A stretch of DNA of 9,847 nt from the NCBI GenBank assembly GCA_947629615.1, contig CANRER010000048.1:1-9847 (forward strand), given 5' to 3'. The stretch is from an uncultured Clostridia bacterium. Lineage in GTDB: Bacteria > Bacillota > Clostridia > UMGS1883. A model generated the notes under the pieces. The model had not been told where the DNA came from. It ran no database searches and saw nothing but the letters and a program-made list of their open reading frames with translations. Below are positions 1 through 6,711 of the stretch, piece after piece. Position numbers and translations under genes: made by a program. Position 1 is the stretch's first letter; the number at the start of each line of letters is the position of its first letter.

Positions 1-655
1 GCCGCGCGGCGGAAGGGCTCGAGCTCGTGTATCTGCGAACCGATGTGGCAGTGGACGCCGCCCACCTCCACGCCGGGGAGCGAAAGCGCCTTTAGCACGA
101 TGTCGCGGGCCTCGCCGGTTTCAAGTGCAAAGCCGAACTTGGAATCTATCTGGCCCGTCATGATGAAATTGTGGGTATGGGCTTTATTCTGAAAAGCACC
201 TTCTGACAAAGGCCCCTTTCGGCGCATATAGCGCTGATAGCCTCAAGCTCGGGCGCGTTGTCCACCACAATGCGGCCCACGCCGCTCTCAATAGCGTAAA
301 CAAGCTCGTCATAAGTTTTGTTGTTGCCGTGCATGCACAGCCTTTCCGCCGGCATACCCGCCTTTAATGCGGTGTAAAGCTCTCCGCCCGAAACAACGTC
401 GGCCCCAAGGCCCTCGCTGTTCACTATGCGCAGCACCTCGAGGCAGCACAAAGCCTTCGAGGCGTAGAATACCAACCCCCGCCCGCCGTAGAATTTATCT
501 ATTGAATCCCTGTAAAGGGCCGCCGCGCGGCGCATGGCCGTCTCGTCCAGAACGTAGAGCGGCGTGCCGTATTTTTTTGCGAGCTCCACCGCGTCGCAGC
601 CGCCCACCGTCAGATGATTTTTTTCGTTTATGCTGAGTGCGTCCGATACAAACAT
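1..655 (-). pseudogene. lysA: Diaminopimelate decarboxylase, N-terminal part, frameshifted and cut by the window edge
   Basis: LysA is a PLP enzyme that decarboxylates meso-diaminopimelate to L-lysine in the cytoplasm. The ATG at 655-653 follows AAAGGAG at good spacing. The first frame reads 165 codons to a TGA at 160-158. It shows the fold-III PLP motif YASKA (Schiff-base Lys about residue 67), the GADVVSGGE strand and HGNNKT (about 109-114). After RIKP (residues 156-159) homology stops and resumes in another frame from codon 182-180 with AHTHNFIMTGQIDSKFG, then GVHCHIGSQIHELEPF up to the left edge. The family normally has RIKPGIDAHTH here, so 13 nt appear to be missing, with GCCC as likely repeat at the junction (179-182). 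Both halves are otherwise well conserved, so this is a recent break or a sequence error. The identity is firm; whether the gene is truly dead is not. It has its own promoter. Confidence 0.9.
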
Positions 656-695
656 GGCTTTTCTCCTTTGTTAAACGCAAATATTTACAGAGTAT

Positions 696-724
696 ATTTT
701 ACCACATAACGCGCGGAAAATCAA
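696..724 (-). promoter_or_regulatory. Sigma-A-type promoter of lysA
   Basis: On the minus strand TTGATT (724-719) and TAAAAT (701-696) are separated by exactly 17 bp. TG sits one base before the -10 box, giving an extended -10. Transcription would start near 689, leaving a leader of about 33 nt before the lysA ATG. The -35 box overlaps the TGA stop of the upstream cvpA-like gene (723-721). No terminator is visible between the two genes, so read-through from the upstream operon into lysA is also likely. Confidence 0.7.
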
Positions 725-1314
725 GACAATTTTAGAATTGACTCCAGCAGAGGGTTGTTATTGTACAGAAGCGAGGCAAAGCGGCTGCCCCGCAGCAATT
801 CTCCCATAATGTTTATCTTGCCGAAGGCCTCCAGCGCGCCGAGGCACGCAAAGACGACGAGCGCAAAAACCGCGCCGAGGGCAAAGCCCAGCGCGCCTCC
901 GGCAAGGCCGTTTGCCTGCCGCACCACCGGCAGCGACGAGGCCGCGCCCAGCACTCCCGAAATAATCAGCAGCGCCAGCTTTACCACAATGACCACGGCC
1001 ATAAAGCCCAGCACGTCCACGGCGGCCTGCGCCACCGCGCCGTAAAGCCCGTCCGTCGCTGCCGAGGCTATGGGCAGGTCGCGCATTACGCCGGGGAGAT
1101 TTTCGAGCATATTGCTTTCGCTCAGCTTTTTTGCTATTGCGCCGGCCACCTCCAGCCGTGAAAGCATGGCGCTCACGGGGCGGAACAGCAGATAGCCCGC
1201 CACCAGCGACACCGCCATGCTCACAAGGCTGAGCACGGTTTTCATAAGGCCGCGGCGGCTGCCCCAAAGCACGAACGCCAGCAAAAAGACCAGCGTGGCA
1301 ATATCAAGCTTCAA
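721..1314 (-). CDS. CvpA-family integral membrane protein
   Basis: This 197-residue protein has four hydrophobic segments, at roughly residues 5-18, 26-44, 100-123 and 138-161. A glycine-rich stretch (NGLAGGALGFALGAVF) in the last one is typical of the CvpA / colicin V production family. In enterobacteria CvpA is an inner-membrane protein linked to colicin V production and purF expression. In Firmicutes the role is poorly defined and often tied to the cell envelope. I prefer the TTG at 1314-1312 because AAGGAG (1328-1323) lies 8 nt upstream. The longer frame starting at GTG 1323 would begin inside that ribosome binding site. The gene is last in the methyltransferase-ecf-truA-DUF5711 run, with 43 bp separating it from the previous gene. 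The family call is good; the function is unknown. Confidence 0.8.
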   Translation of the reverse strand: MKLDIATLVFLLAFVLWGSRRGLMKTVLSLVSMAVSLVAGYLLFRPVSAMLSRLEVAGAIAKKLSESNMLENLPGVMRDLPIASAATDGLYGAVAQAAVDVLGFMAVVIVVKLALLIISGVLGAASSLPVVRQANGLAGGALGFALGAVFALVVFACLGALEAFGKINIMGELLRGSRFASLLYNNNPLLESILKLS

Positions 1315-1322
1315 AGAAATCA

Positions 1323-1328
1323 CTCCTT
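1323..1328 (-). promoter_or_regulatory. Ribosome binding site that fixes the cvpA-like start
   Basis: AAGGAG on the minus strand ends 8 nt before a TTG codon (1314-1312). An in-frame GTG (1323-1321) uses the last G of this same motif, so it cannot be served by it. The TTG is therefore the better start. Confidence 0.65.
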
Positions 1329-1357
1329 ATTTTGGCGTATCGGCGGGCGGATTCGCC

Positions 1358-2485
1358 CTACTTTATTATATTCCCCGCGCTGCCGCTCATGACAAAGGCG
1401 GCCTTGCCGCTGCTGAACAGCGCCATGCGTTTGACGGCAAAATCCGAAAGCAGCTCCTTCTGAAGCTGGCATTTTTCATTGTAGATAAACACCCGATTTC
1501 CGGCCGAGGCTGCGATGTGCCCGCCGCTGACGCTGAGGGCCTCGCACAGGCCGTTCATCTCTGTGGAAGCCGTGACCTCGCCCATGCGGTTTACCATCTC
1601 GATTTGGGTGGATTTGCCCATAAGGCCGCTGGCCGCGCTTTCGCAGCAGATAATCATGGCGTCCGGGTTCGAAATATCGGCCCCGAGCAGAGTGCGCCCG
1701 TCGTAGCCCAGCTCCCAGCGCAGCGCTCCGTCGGAGTTATAGAGCGCAAGCCGCTCGCTGCCGAGAGCCGATATAGTGTAATCGCGGTTTATCTTCACGT
1801 TGAAGTATATCTCGTCCTCCTGAAAGCCAGCTGCCTGCCGCTCGGTCTTGTCTAACCGCACGACGGTCAGCTCGCCGCGGAGCTCGTCCTCGGCGTCGCT
1901 CACCGAGGATATGACAAGCCGCGAGTTGTCCGCGCTTAAATCCATGTCCACAAACTCCCCGCTGCCCATGTTCCATGCGTAAATTGCGGCGCCCTTGTCG
2001 TTATACACTCTTATCTCCGCCCCGCCGCCGGAAGGCTCGCCCGCCACAAAGGCATAACCGTTTTTGTTTACCTTTGCCGATATTATAGGATATTCCGTTC
2101 TAAGGGCGTAAATCTGCTTATCGTCCTTATAGAGGGAAAAGTCGCGGCCCTCCCTGTCATAAACCACAATATACTCTCCCTCGGCCCAAGCTGCGGGCGA
2201 GGCTATGCTTATGTCCTTCGCGCTGCCGCGGCCGTTTTCGTCCATCAGCAGAAAGGTGTTGGTCGTGAGCAGCAGAGCCTTCTTCCCCACCGTCAGGGCG
2301 GCGCCTCCGGCATAGCCTTCTACGCTGCGGTTTTCGTCCGCTCCGCGCCCCGAGCCCAGTATATCCACAATCTCACCGCCGAGACTGCGGTCGCGGTTCT
2401 GATAGGCTATAACAAAGACCAGCAGGGCCAGAACCACAGCCGCCATAATTATTCTCAGCACGGATTTTTTCGTTTCGTTTTTCAT
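1358..2485 (-). CDS. DUF5711-like membrane-anchored protein with predicted beta-propeller ectodomain
   Basis: The protein has 375 residues. A short basic N-terminus (MKNETKKSVLRI) is followed by one hydrophobic segment at about 11-28 and then a long polar region on the far side of the membrane. That region is full of short repeated beta units of the type 'xxYDREG', 'RVYNDKGAAIYAWN', 'ALYNSDGALRWELGYDG' and 'RVFIYNEKCQLQKEL'. This resembles PQQ/WD-type propeller blades and fits the DUF5711 family found in Clostridia. No catalytic motif is seen. The ATG at 2485-2483 is chosen because AAAGGAG (2499-2493) lies 7 nt before it; an upstream extension to 2518 would overlap truA and lacks a binding site. 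The binding site overlaps the truA stop, so the two genes are probably coupled. Family assignment is from memory of sequence style; the function is unknown. Confidence 0.72.
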   Translation of the reverse strand: MKNETKKSVLRIIMAAVVLALLVFVIAYQNRDRSLGGEIVDILGSGRGADENRSVEGYAGGAALTVGKKALLLTTNTFLLMDENGRGSAKDISIASPAAWAEGEYIVVYDREGRDFSLYKDDKQIYALRTEYPIISAKVNKNGYAFVAGEPSGGGAEIRVYNDKGAAIYAWNMGSGEFVDMDLSADNSRLVISSVSDAEDELRGELTVVRLDKTERQAAGFQEDEIYFNVKINRDYTISALGSERLALYNSDGALRWELGYDGRTLLGADISNPDAMIICCESAASGLMGKSTQIEMVNRMGEVTASTEMNGLCEALSVSGGHIAASAGNRVFIYNEKCQLQKELLSDFAVKRMALFSSGKAAFVMSGSAGNIIK

Positions 2486-2498
2486 GCCCGCGCTCCTT

Positions 2499-3230
2499 TC
2501 AGTACTCCACATTAACAAGGCAAAGTCCCTGCGGCGGGGCCGTCAGCCCCAGCGCACGGCGGTCGCGCCCCTCGATTAGAGCGGTAAGGTCGTCCGCGCG
2601 GAGCTTGCCCGCGCCGACGTATACCAGCGTGCCCACGATTATGCGTACCATGTTGTATAAAAACCCGTTCGCCGAGGCCGTCACGGTAATAAGCCCACCG
2701 TCCTTAACAAGGCTGAGCTCCGACAAATCGCGGACGGTGGTTTTGGCCTTGCCGCCCGCCGCCATAAAGCAGCGGAAGTCCCGCCTGCCGCGTATCAGAC
2801 CGCAGGCCCGCTCTATCTCGGCAATATCCAGCGCGGCGGGGTAATGCCACGCATAATTGCGCAGAAAGGGGTCGGCGTGAACGGTATTAAGTATCCTGTA
2901 TTCATAAGTTTTTTTCACCGCGTCAAAACGGGCGTTGAAGCTGTCGGGCGCGGTTTCGCCCTTCACGGCCCGTATGTCGGGCGGCAGAGCCGCGTTCAGC
3001 ACGAAGGGCAGCTTGTCGGCCGGTATGGAGGTATCGGCGGAAAAACCGCAAACGAACATTCTCGCATGGACGCGGGCGTCGGTGCGGGAACAGCCCACAA
3101 CGGCTGTCTCGGCGCCAAAAACGCCGTAAAGAACGTCCTCGAGAACCTCCTGCACGGTCACGCCGTTTTTCTGCCGCTGCCAGCCGTGATAGTTCGTGCC
3201 GTCGTACATGAGCGTGAGCTTAAATTTCAT
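2499..3230 (-). CDS. truA: tRNA pseudouridine(38-40) synthase TruA
   Basis: TruA converts uridines 38-40 of the tRNA anticodon arm to pseudouridine in the cytoplasm. The 243-residue length is normal. The N-terminus MKFKLTLMYDGTNYHGWQRQ is typical. The catalytic Asp is D51 in GCSRTDARVHA. Family positions KTYEYRI (about residues 107-113) and FLYNMVRIIVGTL (190-202) are present, and the protein ends in a short LCLVNVEY strand as expected. One oddity is Arg53 where most family members have Gly (RTDAGVHA). The ATG overlaps the ecfT stop as ATGA (3230-3227), which indicates translational coupling. The only binding site nearby is a weak AAGG. The ecf genes followed by truA are a familiar Firmicutes order. 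Confidence 0.97.
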   Translation of the reverse strand: MKFKLTLMYDGTNYHGWQRQKNGVTVQEVLEDVLYGVFGAETAVVGCSRTDARVHARMFVCGFSADTSIPADKLPFVLNAALPPDIRAVKGETAPDSFNARFDAVKKTYEYRILNTVHADPFLRNYAWHYPAALDIAEIERACGLIRGRRDFRCFMAAGGKAKTTVRDLSELSLVKDGGLITVTASANGFLYNMVRIIVGTLVYVGAGKLRADDLTALIEGRDRRALGLTAPPQGLCLVNVEY

Positions 3231-4033
3231 CTTGTCACTACCTTAATGGTTATGATAGCCGCGAGCAGAGCGACTGCCCAGATAAGGGCGAAAAGGTCGT
3301 CCCTGCCGAAAGCGAAGCGGCGCAGCGACGTGCGGCCCGAGCCGCCCCTGTAGCAGCGGCACTCCATCGCCACGGCCAGCTCGTCGGCGCGGCGGAAGGC
3401 CCCCACGAACAGCGGCACCAGAATGGGCGCCATAGCCTTGACCCGTTTTATCGGGCCGCCGCTTTCAAAGTCGGCCCCGCGCGAGGTTTGGGCCTTGATT
3501 ATCTTGTCGGTTTCCTCCATGAGGGTGGGGATAAAGCGCAGGGCTATGCTCATCATCATGGCTATCTCGTGCGAGGGCAGGCCCAGCCGCGCGAAGGGCG
3601 CGAGCAGTCTTTCTATGCCGCCCGTCAGCACGATTGGCGAGGTCGTCAGCGTGAGCAGCGAGCTGCCGATTATGAGCAGCACCAGCCGCACGGCCATTTT
3701 GGCGGCGATAACAACCCCGTCGTCGGTTATTTTCAAAAATCCGAGCCGCCAAAGCTCGCTGCCGGTGGGCGTCATGAACAAATTCAGCCCCACGGTGAGC
3801 AGCATAAGTATCGCGATAGGCTTAAGCCCGCGCGTGATAAAGCCTATCGGCACCCGCGAGGCCTTCACGGCGAGGGCCGTAAAGGCGGTCATCAGCGCGT
3901 ACTCCCAGACCGACGAGGCCATGAAGAGCAGCGTCATGTAATATATCACCCAAAGCATCTTGGTTCTGGGGTCCATGCGGTGGAGCGGCGAATTAACGCC
4001 GTAATACTGACCGAGGGTTATATCTCTAAGCAT
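3227..4033 (-). CDS. ecfT: ECF transporter transmembrane component EcfT
   Basis: EcfT is the membrane scaffold that links the EcfA1/EcfA2 ATPases to interchangeable EcfS substrate-binding proteins for uptake of vitamins or metal ions. The protein has 268 residues with hydrophobic segments at about 27-39, 43-57, 71-87, 105-132 and 246-264. The two cytoplasmic coupling-helix motifs that contact the ATPases are visible: AQTSRGADF (181-189) and ECRCYRG (224-230). The second usually reads EARxYRG, so the Ala is replaced by Cys here. ATG 4033-4031 follows GGAGG at 8 nt and lies inside the end of ecfA2 (8-bp overlap). The stop overlaps the truA start. No S component is encoded nearby, which fits a group II shared module. 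Confidence 0.95.
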   Translation of the reverse strand: MLRDITLGQYYGVNSPLHRMDPRTKMLWVIYYMTLLFMASSVWEYALMTAFTALAVKASRVPIGFITRGLKPIAILMLLTVGLNLFMTPTGSELWRLGFLKITDDGVVIAAKMAVRLVLLIIGSSLLTLTTSPIVLTGGIERLLAPFARLGLPSHEIAMMMSIALRFIPTLMEETDKIIKAQTSRGADFESGGPIKRVKAMAPILVPLFVGAFRRADELAVAMECRCYRGGSGRTSLRRFAFGRDDLFALIWAVALLAAIITIKVVTR

Positions 4034-4883
4034 TTTTTCCGCCTCCCAACAGCTCGGCTATCGCGTCGGCGGCCTCGGCGACGGTGAAAATACCGCGCCG
4101 CAGCGGCACTCCGGCCCTTATAAGCCCTTCCGCTATGCGCGAAATCTGCGGGGTGTCGAGCCCCATCGCGCGAAGCTCCTCCCCGCGCGAGAACACCTCG
4201 GCAACGGAGCCGCTCATTACAAGGCGGCCCCTGTTCATCACGGCGACGGTTTTAACGGTTTTCGCCACGTCCTCCATGGAGTGCGAGGCGAGGATTATCG
4301 TCTTGCACCAATCGCCGTGCAGACTCTTGAGCATGGCGAGCAGCTCGCGCGCGCCCTCGGGGTCGAGCCCGGCGGTTGGCTCGTCCAGAATGAGCAGCTC
4401 GGGCTTCATCGCCACCACTCCGGCGATGGCCACGCGGCGCTTCTGCCCGCCGGAAAGGTCGAAGGGCGACTTGTCGAGCAGCGGCTCCACGCCTACGCGC
4501 CGGGCGGCCTCGCGCACGCGGGCGTCGGCCTCGTCGGAGGAAAGGCCGCGGTTCAGCGGGCCAAAGGCTATGTCCTTATAAACGGTTTCCTCGAAAAGCT
4601 GATGCTCGGGGTACTGAAAAACAAGCCCGGCGCTTTTGCGGGCCACCCTCGCCGCCGACTTATAGTCCGGGTAGCTTTTGCCCTCGGGCATAAGCTCGCC
4701 TCCGCACGGCGGCAGCAGCCCCGCCAGCACCTGCATCAGCGTGGATTTGCCGCTGCCGGTGTGGCCGATGAGGCCCACAAAGTCGCCGTCGTCAAGGCGC
4801 AGGCTCACGTTTTCCAGCGCGACGCGGGCCGAAGGCTCGTCTTTATTGTAGGTATAGGTTATGTTTCTGAGTTCAACGGACAT
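4026..4883 (-). CDS. ecfA2: ECF transporter ATP-binding subunit EcfA2
   Basis: This is the second ATPase of the ECF energising module, acting as a heterodimer with EcfA1 under EcfT. The 285-residue ABC protein has Walker A GHTGSGKST (40-48), a Q-loop at Gln90 in FQYPEHQLFEETVYKDIAFGP, signature LSGGQ (143-147), Walker B with catalytic Glu LLILDEPTAGLDP (Glu168) and an H-loop His201. The QYPEHQLFE form of the Q-loop separates EcfA2 from the QNPDNQ form of EcfA1 next door. A C-terminal extension after about residue 225 is typical of EcfA proteins. The ATG at 4883-4881 has a GAGG site and overlaps the ecfA1 stop by 11 bp. All catalytic residues are intact. Confidence 0.95.
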   Translation of the reverse strand: MSVELRNITYTYNKDEPSARVALENVSLRLDDGDFVGLIGHTGSGKSTLMQVLAGLLPPCGGELMPEGKSYPDYKSAARVARKSAGLVFQYPEHQLFEETVYKDIAFGPLNRGLSSDEADARVREAARRVGVEPLLDKSPFDLSGGQKRRVAIAGVVAMKPELLILDEPTAGLDPEGARELLAMLKSLHGDWCKTIILASHSMEDVAKTVKTVAVMNRGRLVMSGSVAEVFSRGEELRAMGLDTPQISRIAEGLIRAGVPLRRGIFTVAEAADAIAELLGGGKNA

Positions 4884-5727
4884 TTGCGGTTCCTCTGTCT
4901 TTATACATTTTCGCGATAGCCTCGACGCAGGGCGCGCTGCGGAGTATCCCCTCCGGCGCGTCTATGCCCCGCTTTCTCAGCTCGTACATAAGCTCGGCGG
5001 CCTGCGGCACGTCCAGCCCCAGCGCGCGAAGCTCCTCCACGCGGGCGAAGATTTCGGCCGGCGGCCCGTCCATAACGACCTCCCCGCCGTCCATGACTAT
5101 GCAGCGGTCGGCCTTGACGGCCTCGTCCATGTAGTGCGTTATGTGGATTATGGTTATGCCCTTTTCGCGGTTCAGGCGGCGCACGGTTTCCATAACCTCG
5201 GCGCGGCCCGAGGGGTCGAGCATGGCGGTAGGCTCGTCAAGCACAATGCATTTTGGCTCCATGGCAAGAATACCGGCGATGGCCACGCGCTGCTTCTGCC
5301 CGCCGGAAAGCAGGTGCGGCGCGTGCAGGCGGTAGTCGTACATACGCACGGTTTTAAGCGCCTCGTCCACGCGGCGGCGCATTTCGTCGCGCGGCACGCC
5401 GAGGTTTTCAAGCCCGAAGGCCACGTCCTCCTCGACCACGGTGGCGACTATCTGATTGTCGGGATTTTGGAACACCATGCCCACGTTTTTGCGCAGCTCG
5501 AACACGCTGCCCTCGTCCGAGGTGTCGATGCCGAATACCGTCAGCCTTCCCTCCTCCGGGGTGAGAATGGCGTTGAGCTGCTTGGCAAAGGTGGACTTTC
5601 CGCTGCCGTTGTGGCCCAAAATCGCCACAAATTCGCCGCCGGCTATGTCGATGTTCAGCTTTTTAAGCGCCGCCGCGGCGCCCTCGTCGCCCCGATAGGA
5701 GAACGAGAGATTTTCAGCTTTTATCAT
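4873..5727 (-). CDS. ecfA1: ECF transporter ATP-binding subunit EcfA1
   Basis: This is the first ATPase of the ECF module; it hydrolyses ATP to drive S-component toppling and substrate release. The 284-residue protein carries Walker A GHNGSGKST (38-46), a Q-loop at Gln87 in FQNPDNQIVATVVEEDVAFG, which is the EcfA1 hallmark, signature LSGGQ (140-144), Walker B IVLDEPTAMLDP (Glu165) and an H-loop His198. The C-terminal domain runs from about residue 225. ATG 5727-5725 has AAAGG at 9 nt spacing, and 15 bp separate it from the methyltransferase stop, so it is probably transcribed from the promoter in front of that gene. No substrate can be inferred from the sequence. Confidence 0.95.
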   Translation of the reverse strand: MIKAENLSFSYRGDEGAAAALKKLNIDIAGGEFVAILGHNGSGKSTFAKQLNAILTPEEGRLTVFGIDTSDEGSVFELRKNVGMVFQNPDNQIVATVVEEDVAFGLENLGVPRDEMRRRVDEALKTVRMYDYRLHAPHLLSGGQKQRVAIAGILAMEPKCIVLDEPTAMLDPSGRAEVMETVRRLNREKGITIIHITHYMDEAVKADRCIVMDGGEVVMDGPPAEIFARVEELRALGLDVPQAAELMYELRKRGIDAPEGILRSAPCVEAIAKMYKDRGTANVR

Positions 5728-5742
5728 TGTAAAATACCTTTC

Positions 5743-6597
5743 TTACGCCCGCTCCCAGCGCCCCGCCGCTCCGCAGGGCAGCGCGAGCGCGGACGAGCTT
5801 ATCGGGAGGCCCAGCTCGTCGGCGGTTATTTTGCCCTTTGGCAGGGCAAGGGCGAGTATATTTTTCAGCACCCCCGGCTGAAGGCCGGTGGTGTAGGAGT
5901 TTATCACAAAAAACAAAGGGTCGTCCGAGAGCAGCAGCGCACAGCGGCCAACGAAGTCCCACAGGCTGTCCTCAAGCTTCCAAACCTCGCCGCCCGGCCC
6001 TCGGCCGTAGGACGGCGGATCCATTATTACAGCGTCGTACTTACTGCCGCGCCGTATTTCCCGCTCGACAAGCTTCATGCAGTCGTCCACAAGAAAGCGC
6101 AGGTTTTCCGTTCTTACGCCGCTCGACTGAGCGTTTTCCTTGGCCCAAGCGACCATGCCCTTGGCGGCGTCCACATGGGTGACGTGCGCGCCCTCCTTGG
6201 CGCAGGCGGCCGTGGCGGCCCCGGTGTAGGCGAAAAGATTAAGCACCCTCGCCCCGCCCCGGGCGCGGATTTTTTCGCGCATCCAGTCCCAGTTGGCGGC
6301 CTGCTCGGGGAAAAGGCCCGTGTGCTTGAAGCCCATCGGCTTTATGTTGAAGGTCAAATCCCCGTACCCCACCGTCCAACGCTCGGGCAGGCTTTTGTTG
6401 AAGCTCCAGCTCCCGCCGCCGGTTTTGCTGCGGTTATATACGGCGTGAGCCGCGCCCCAAAGCTCGGGGGCGCAGCGTCTTTTCCATATGACCTGCGGGT
6501 CGGGGCGGCAAAGAATAATATCGCCCCAGCGTTCAAGCTTTTCGCCGTCCGCCGCGTCGATACATTCGTAATCCTTCCAGCCTTCCGCCACCCACAT
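5743..6597 (-). CDS. Class I SAM-dependent methyltransferase (COG1092, RlmI/RlmK-like)
   Basis: This 284-residue enzyme has a Rossmann methyltransferase core. SAM-binding motif I is VLNLFAYTGAAT (118-129), followed by the acidic post-I residue Asp143 (VDAAKG), an acidic pair in LVDDCMKL (170-177) and motif IV DPPSYGRG (193-200). The upstream FKHTGLFPEQAANW (90-103) is typical of the COG1092 group, which includes large-subunit rRNA methyltransferases. The RNA-binding PUA domain of RlmI is absent and the N-terminus is short. The true target (rRNA base or another RNA) cannot be told from sequence. The ATG at 6597-6595 has only a weak GGGGG site 7 nt upstream. The gene heads the operon that continues into ecfA1 and has its own promoter about 30 bp upstream. 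Confidence 0.85.
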   Translation of the reverse strand: MWVAEGWKDYECIDAADGEKLERWGDIILCRPDPQVIWKRRCAPELWGAAHAVYNRSKTGGGSWSFNKSLPERWTVGYGDLTFNIKPMGFKHTGLFPEQAANWDWMREKIRARGGARVLNLFAYTGAATAACAKEGAHVTHVDAAKGMVAWAKENAQSSGVRTENLRFLVDDCMKLVEREIRRGSKYDAVIMDPPSYGRGPGGEVWKLEDSLWDFVGRCALLLSDDPLFFVINSYTTGLQPGVLKNILALALPKGKITADELGLPISSSALALPCGAAGRWERA

Positions 6598-6626
6598 ATA
6601 AAAACCCCCATTTTACGTTTGTAACC

Positions 6627-6655
6627 ATTATAGCACGCTTCCCCCAATTATGCAA
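6627..6655 (-). promoter_or_regulatory. Sigma-A-type promoter of the methyltransferase-ecf-truA operon
   Basis: TTGCAT (6655-6650) and a perfect TATAAT (6632-6627) are 17 bp apart on the minus strand, with TG one base upstream of the -10 box. The predicted start near 6620 gives a 5' leader of about 22 nt. It begins some 10 bp downstream of the T-rich tail that ends the yraN unit, so the two transcription units are cleanly separated. Confidence 0.8.
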
Positions 6656-6664
6656 GATAAAAAT

Positions 6665-6705
6665 ACCAAAAAGTAAAAGCGGGAGCGCGGCGCGCCCCCG
6701 CTCCC
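6665..6705 (-). terminator. Rho-independent terminator after yraN
   Basis: On the minus strand GGGAGCG (6705-6699) pairs perfectly with CGCTCCC (6687-6681) around an 11-nt GC-rich loop. It is followed by GCTTTTACTTTTT. It lies 6 bp after the yraN stop and closes the rplS-lepB-ylqF-rnhB-yraN unit. The U tract is interrupted by GC and AC, so termination may be partial. Confidence 0.75.
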
Positions 6706-6711
6706 CATTAC

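Noticed and set aside
1217..1855. A 212-codon plus-strand frame across the cvpA/DUF5711 junction
   Set aside because: It covers parts of two well-supported minus-strand genes, has no ribosome binding site and shows no family resemblance.
1358..2518. Longer DUF5711 protein starting at 2518
   Set aside because: The extension overlaps truA. The ATG at 2485 has AAAGGAG at 7 nt and gives a normal basic N-terminus before the membrane anchor.
2499..6597. A possible substrate-specific ECF transporter (group I) locus
   Set aside because: No EcfS-like membrane protein or riboswitch is visible next to ecfA1-ecfA2-ecfT, so a shared group II module is the better reading.
4861..6624. A 587-codon open frame on the plus strand
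   Set aside because: It lies exactly opposite ecfA1 and the methyltransferase, both with intact catalytic motifs. Its translation is rich in His, Arg, Gly and Ala with no recognisable domain. Long antisense frames are common opposite GC-rich genes.
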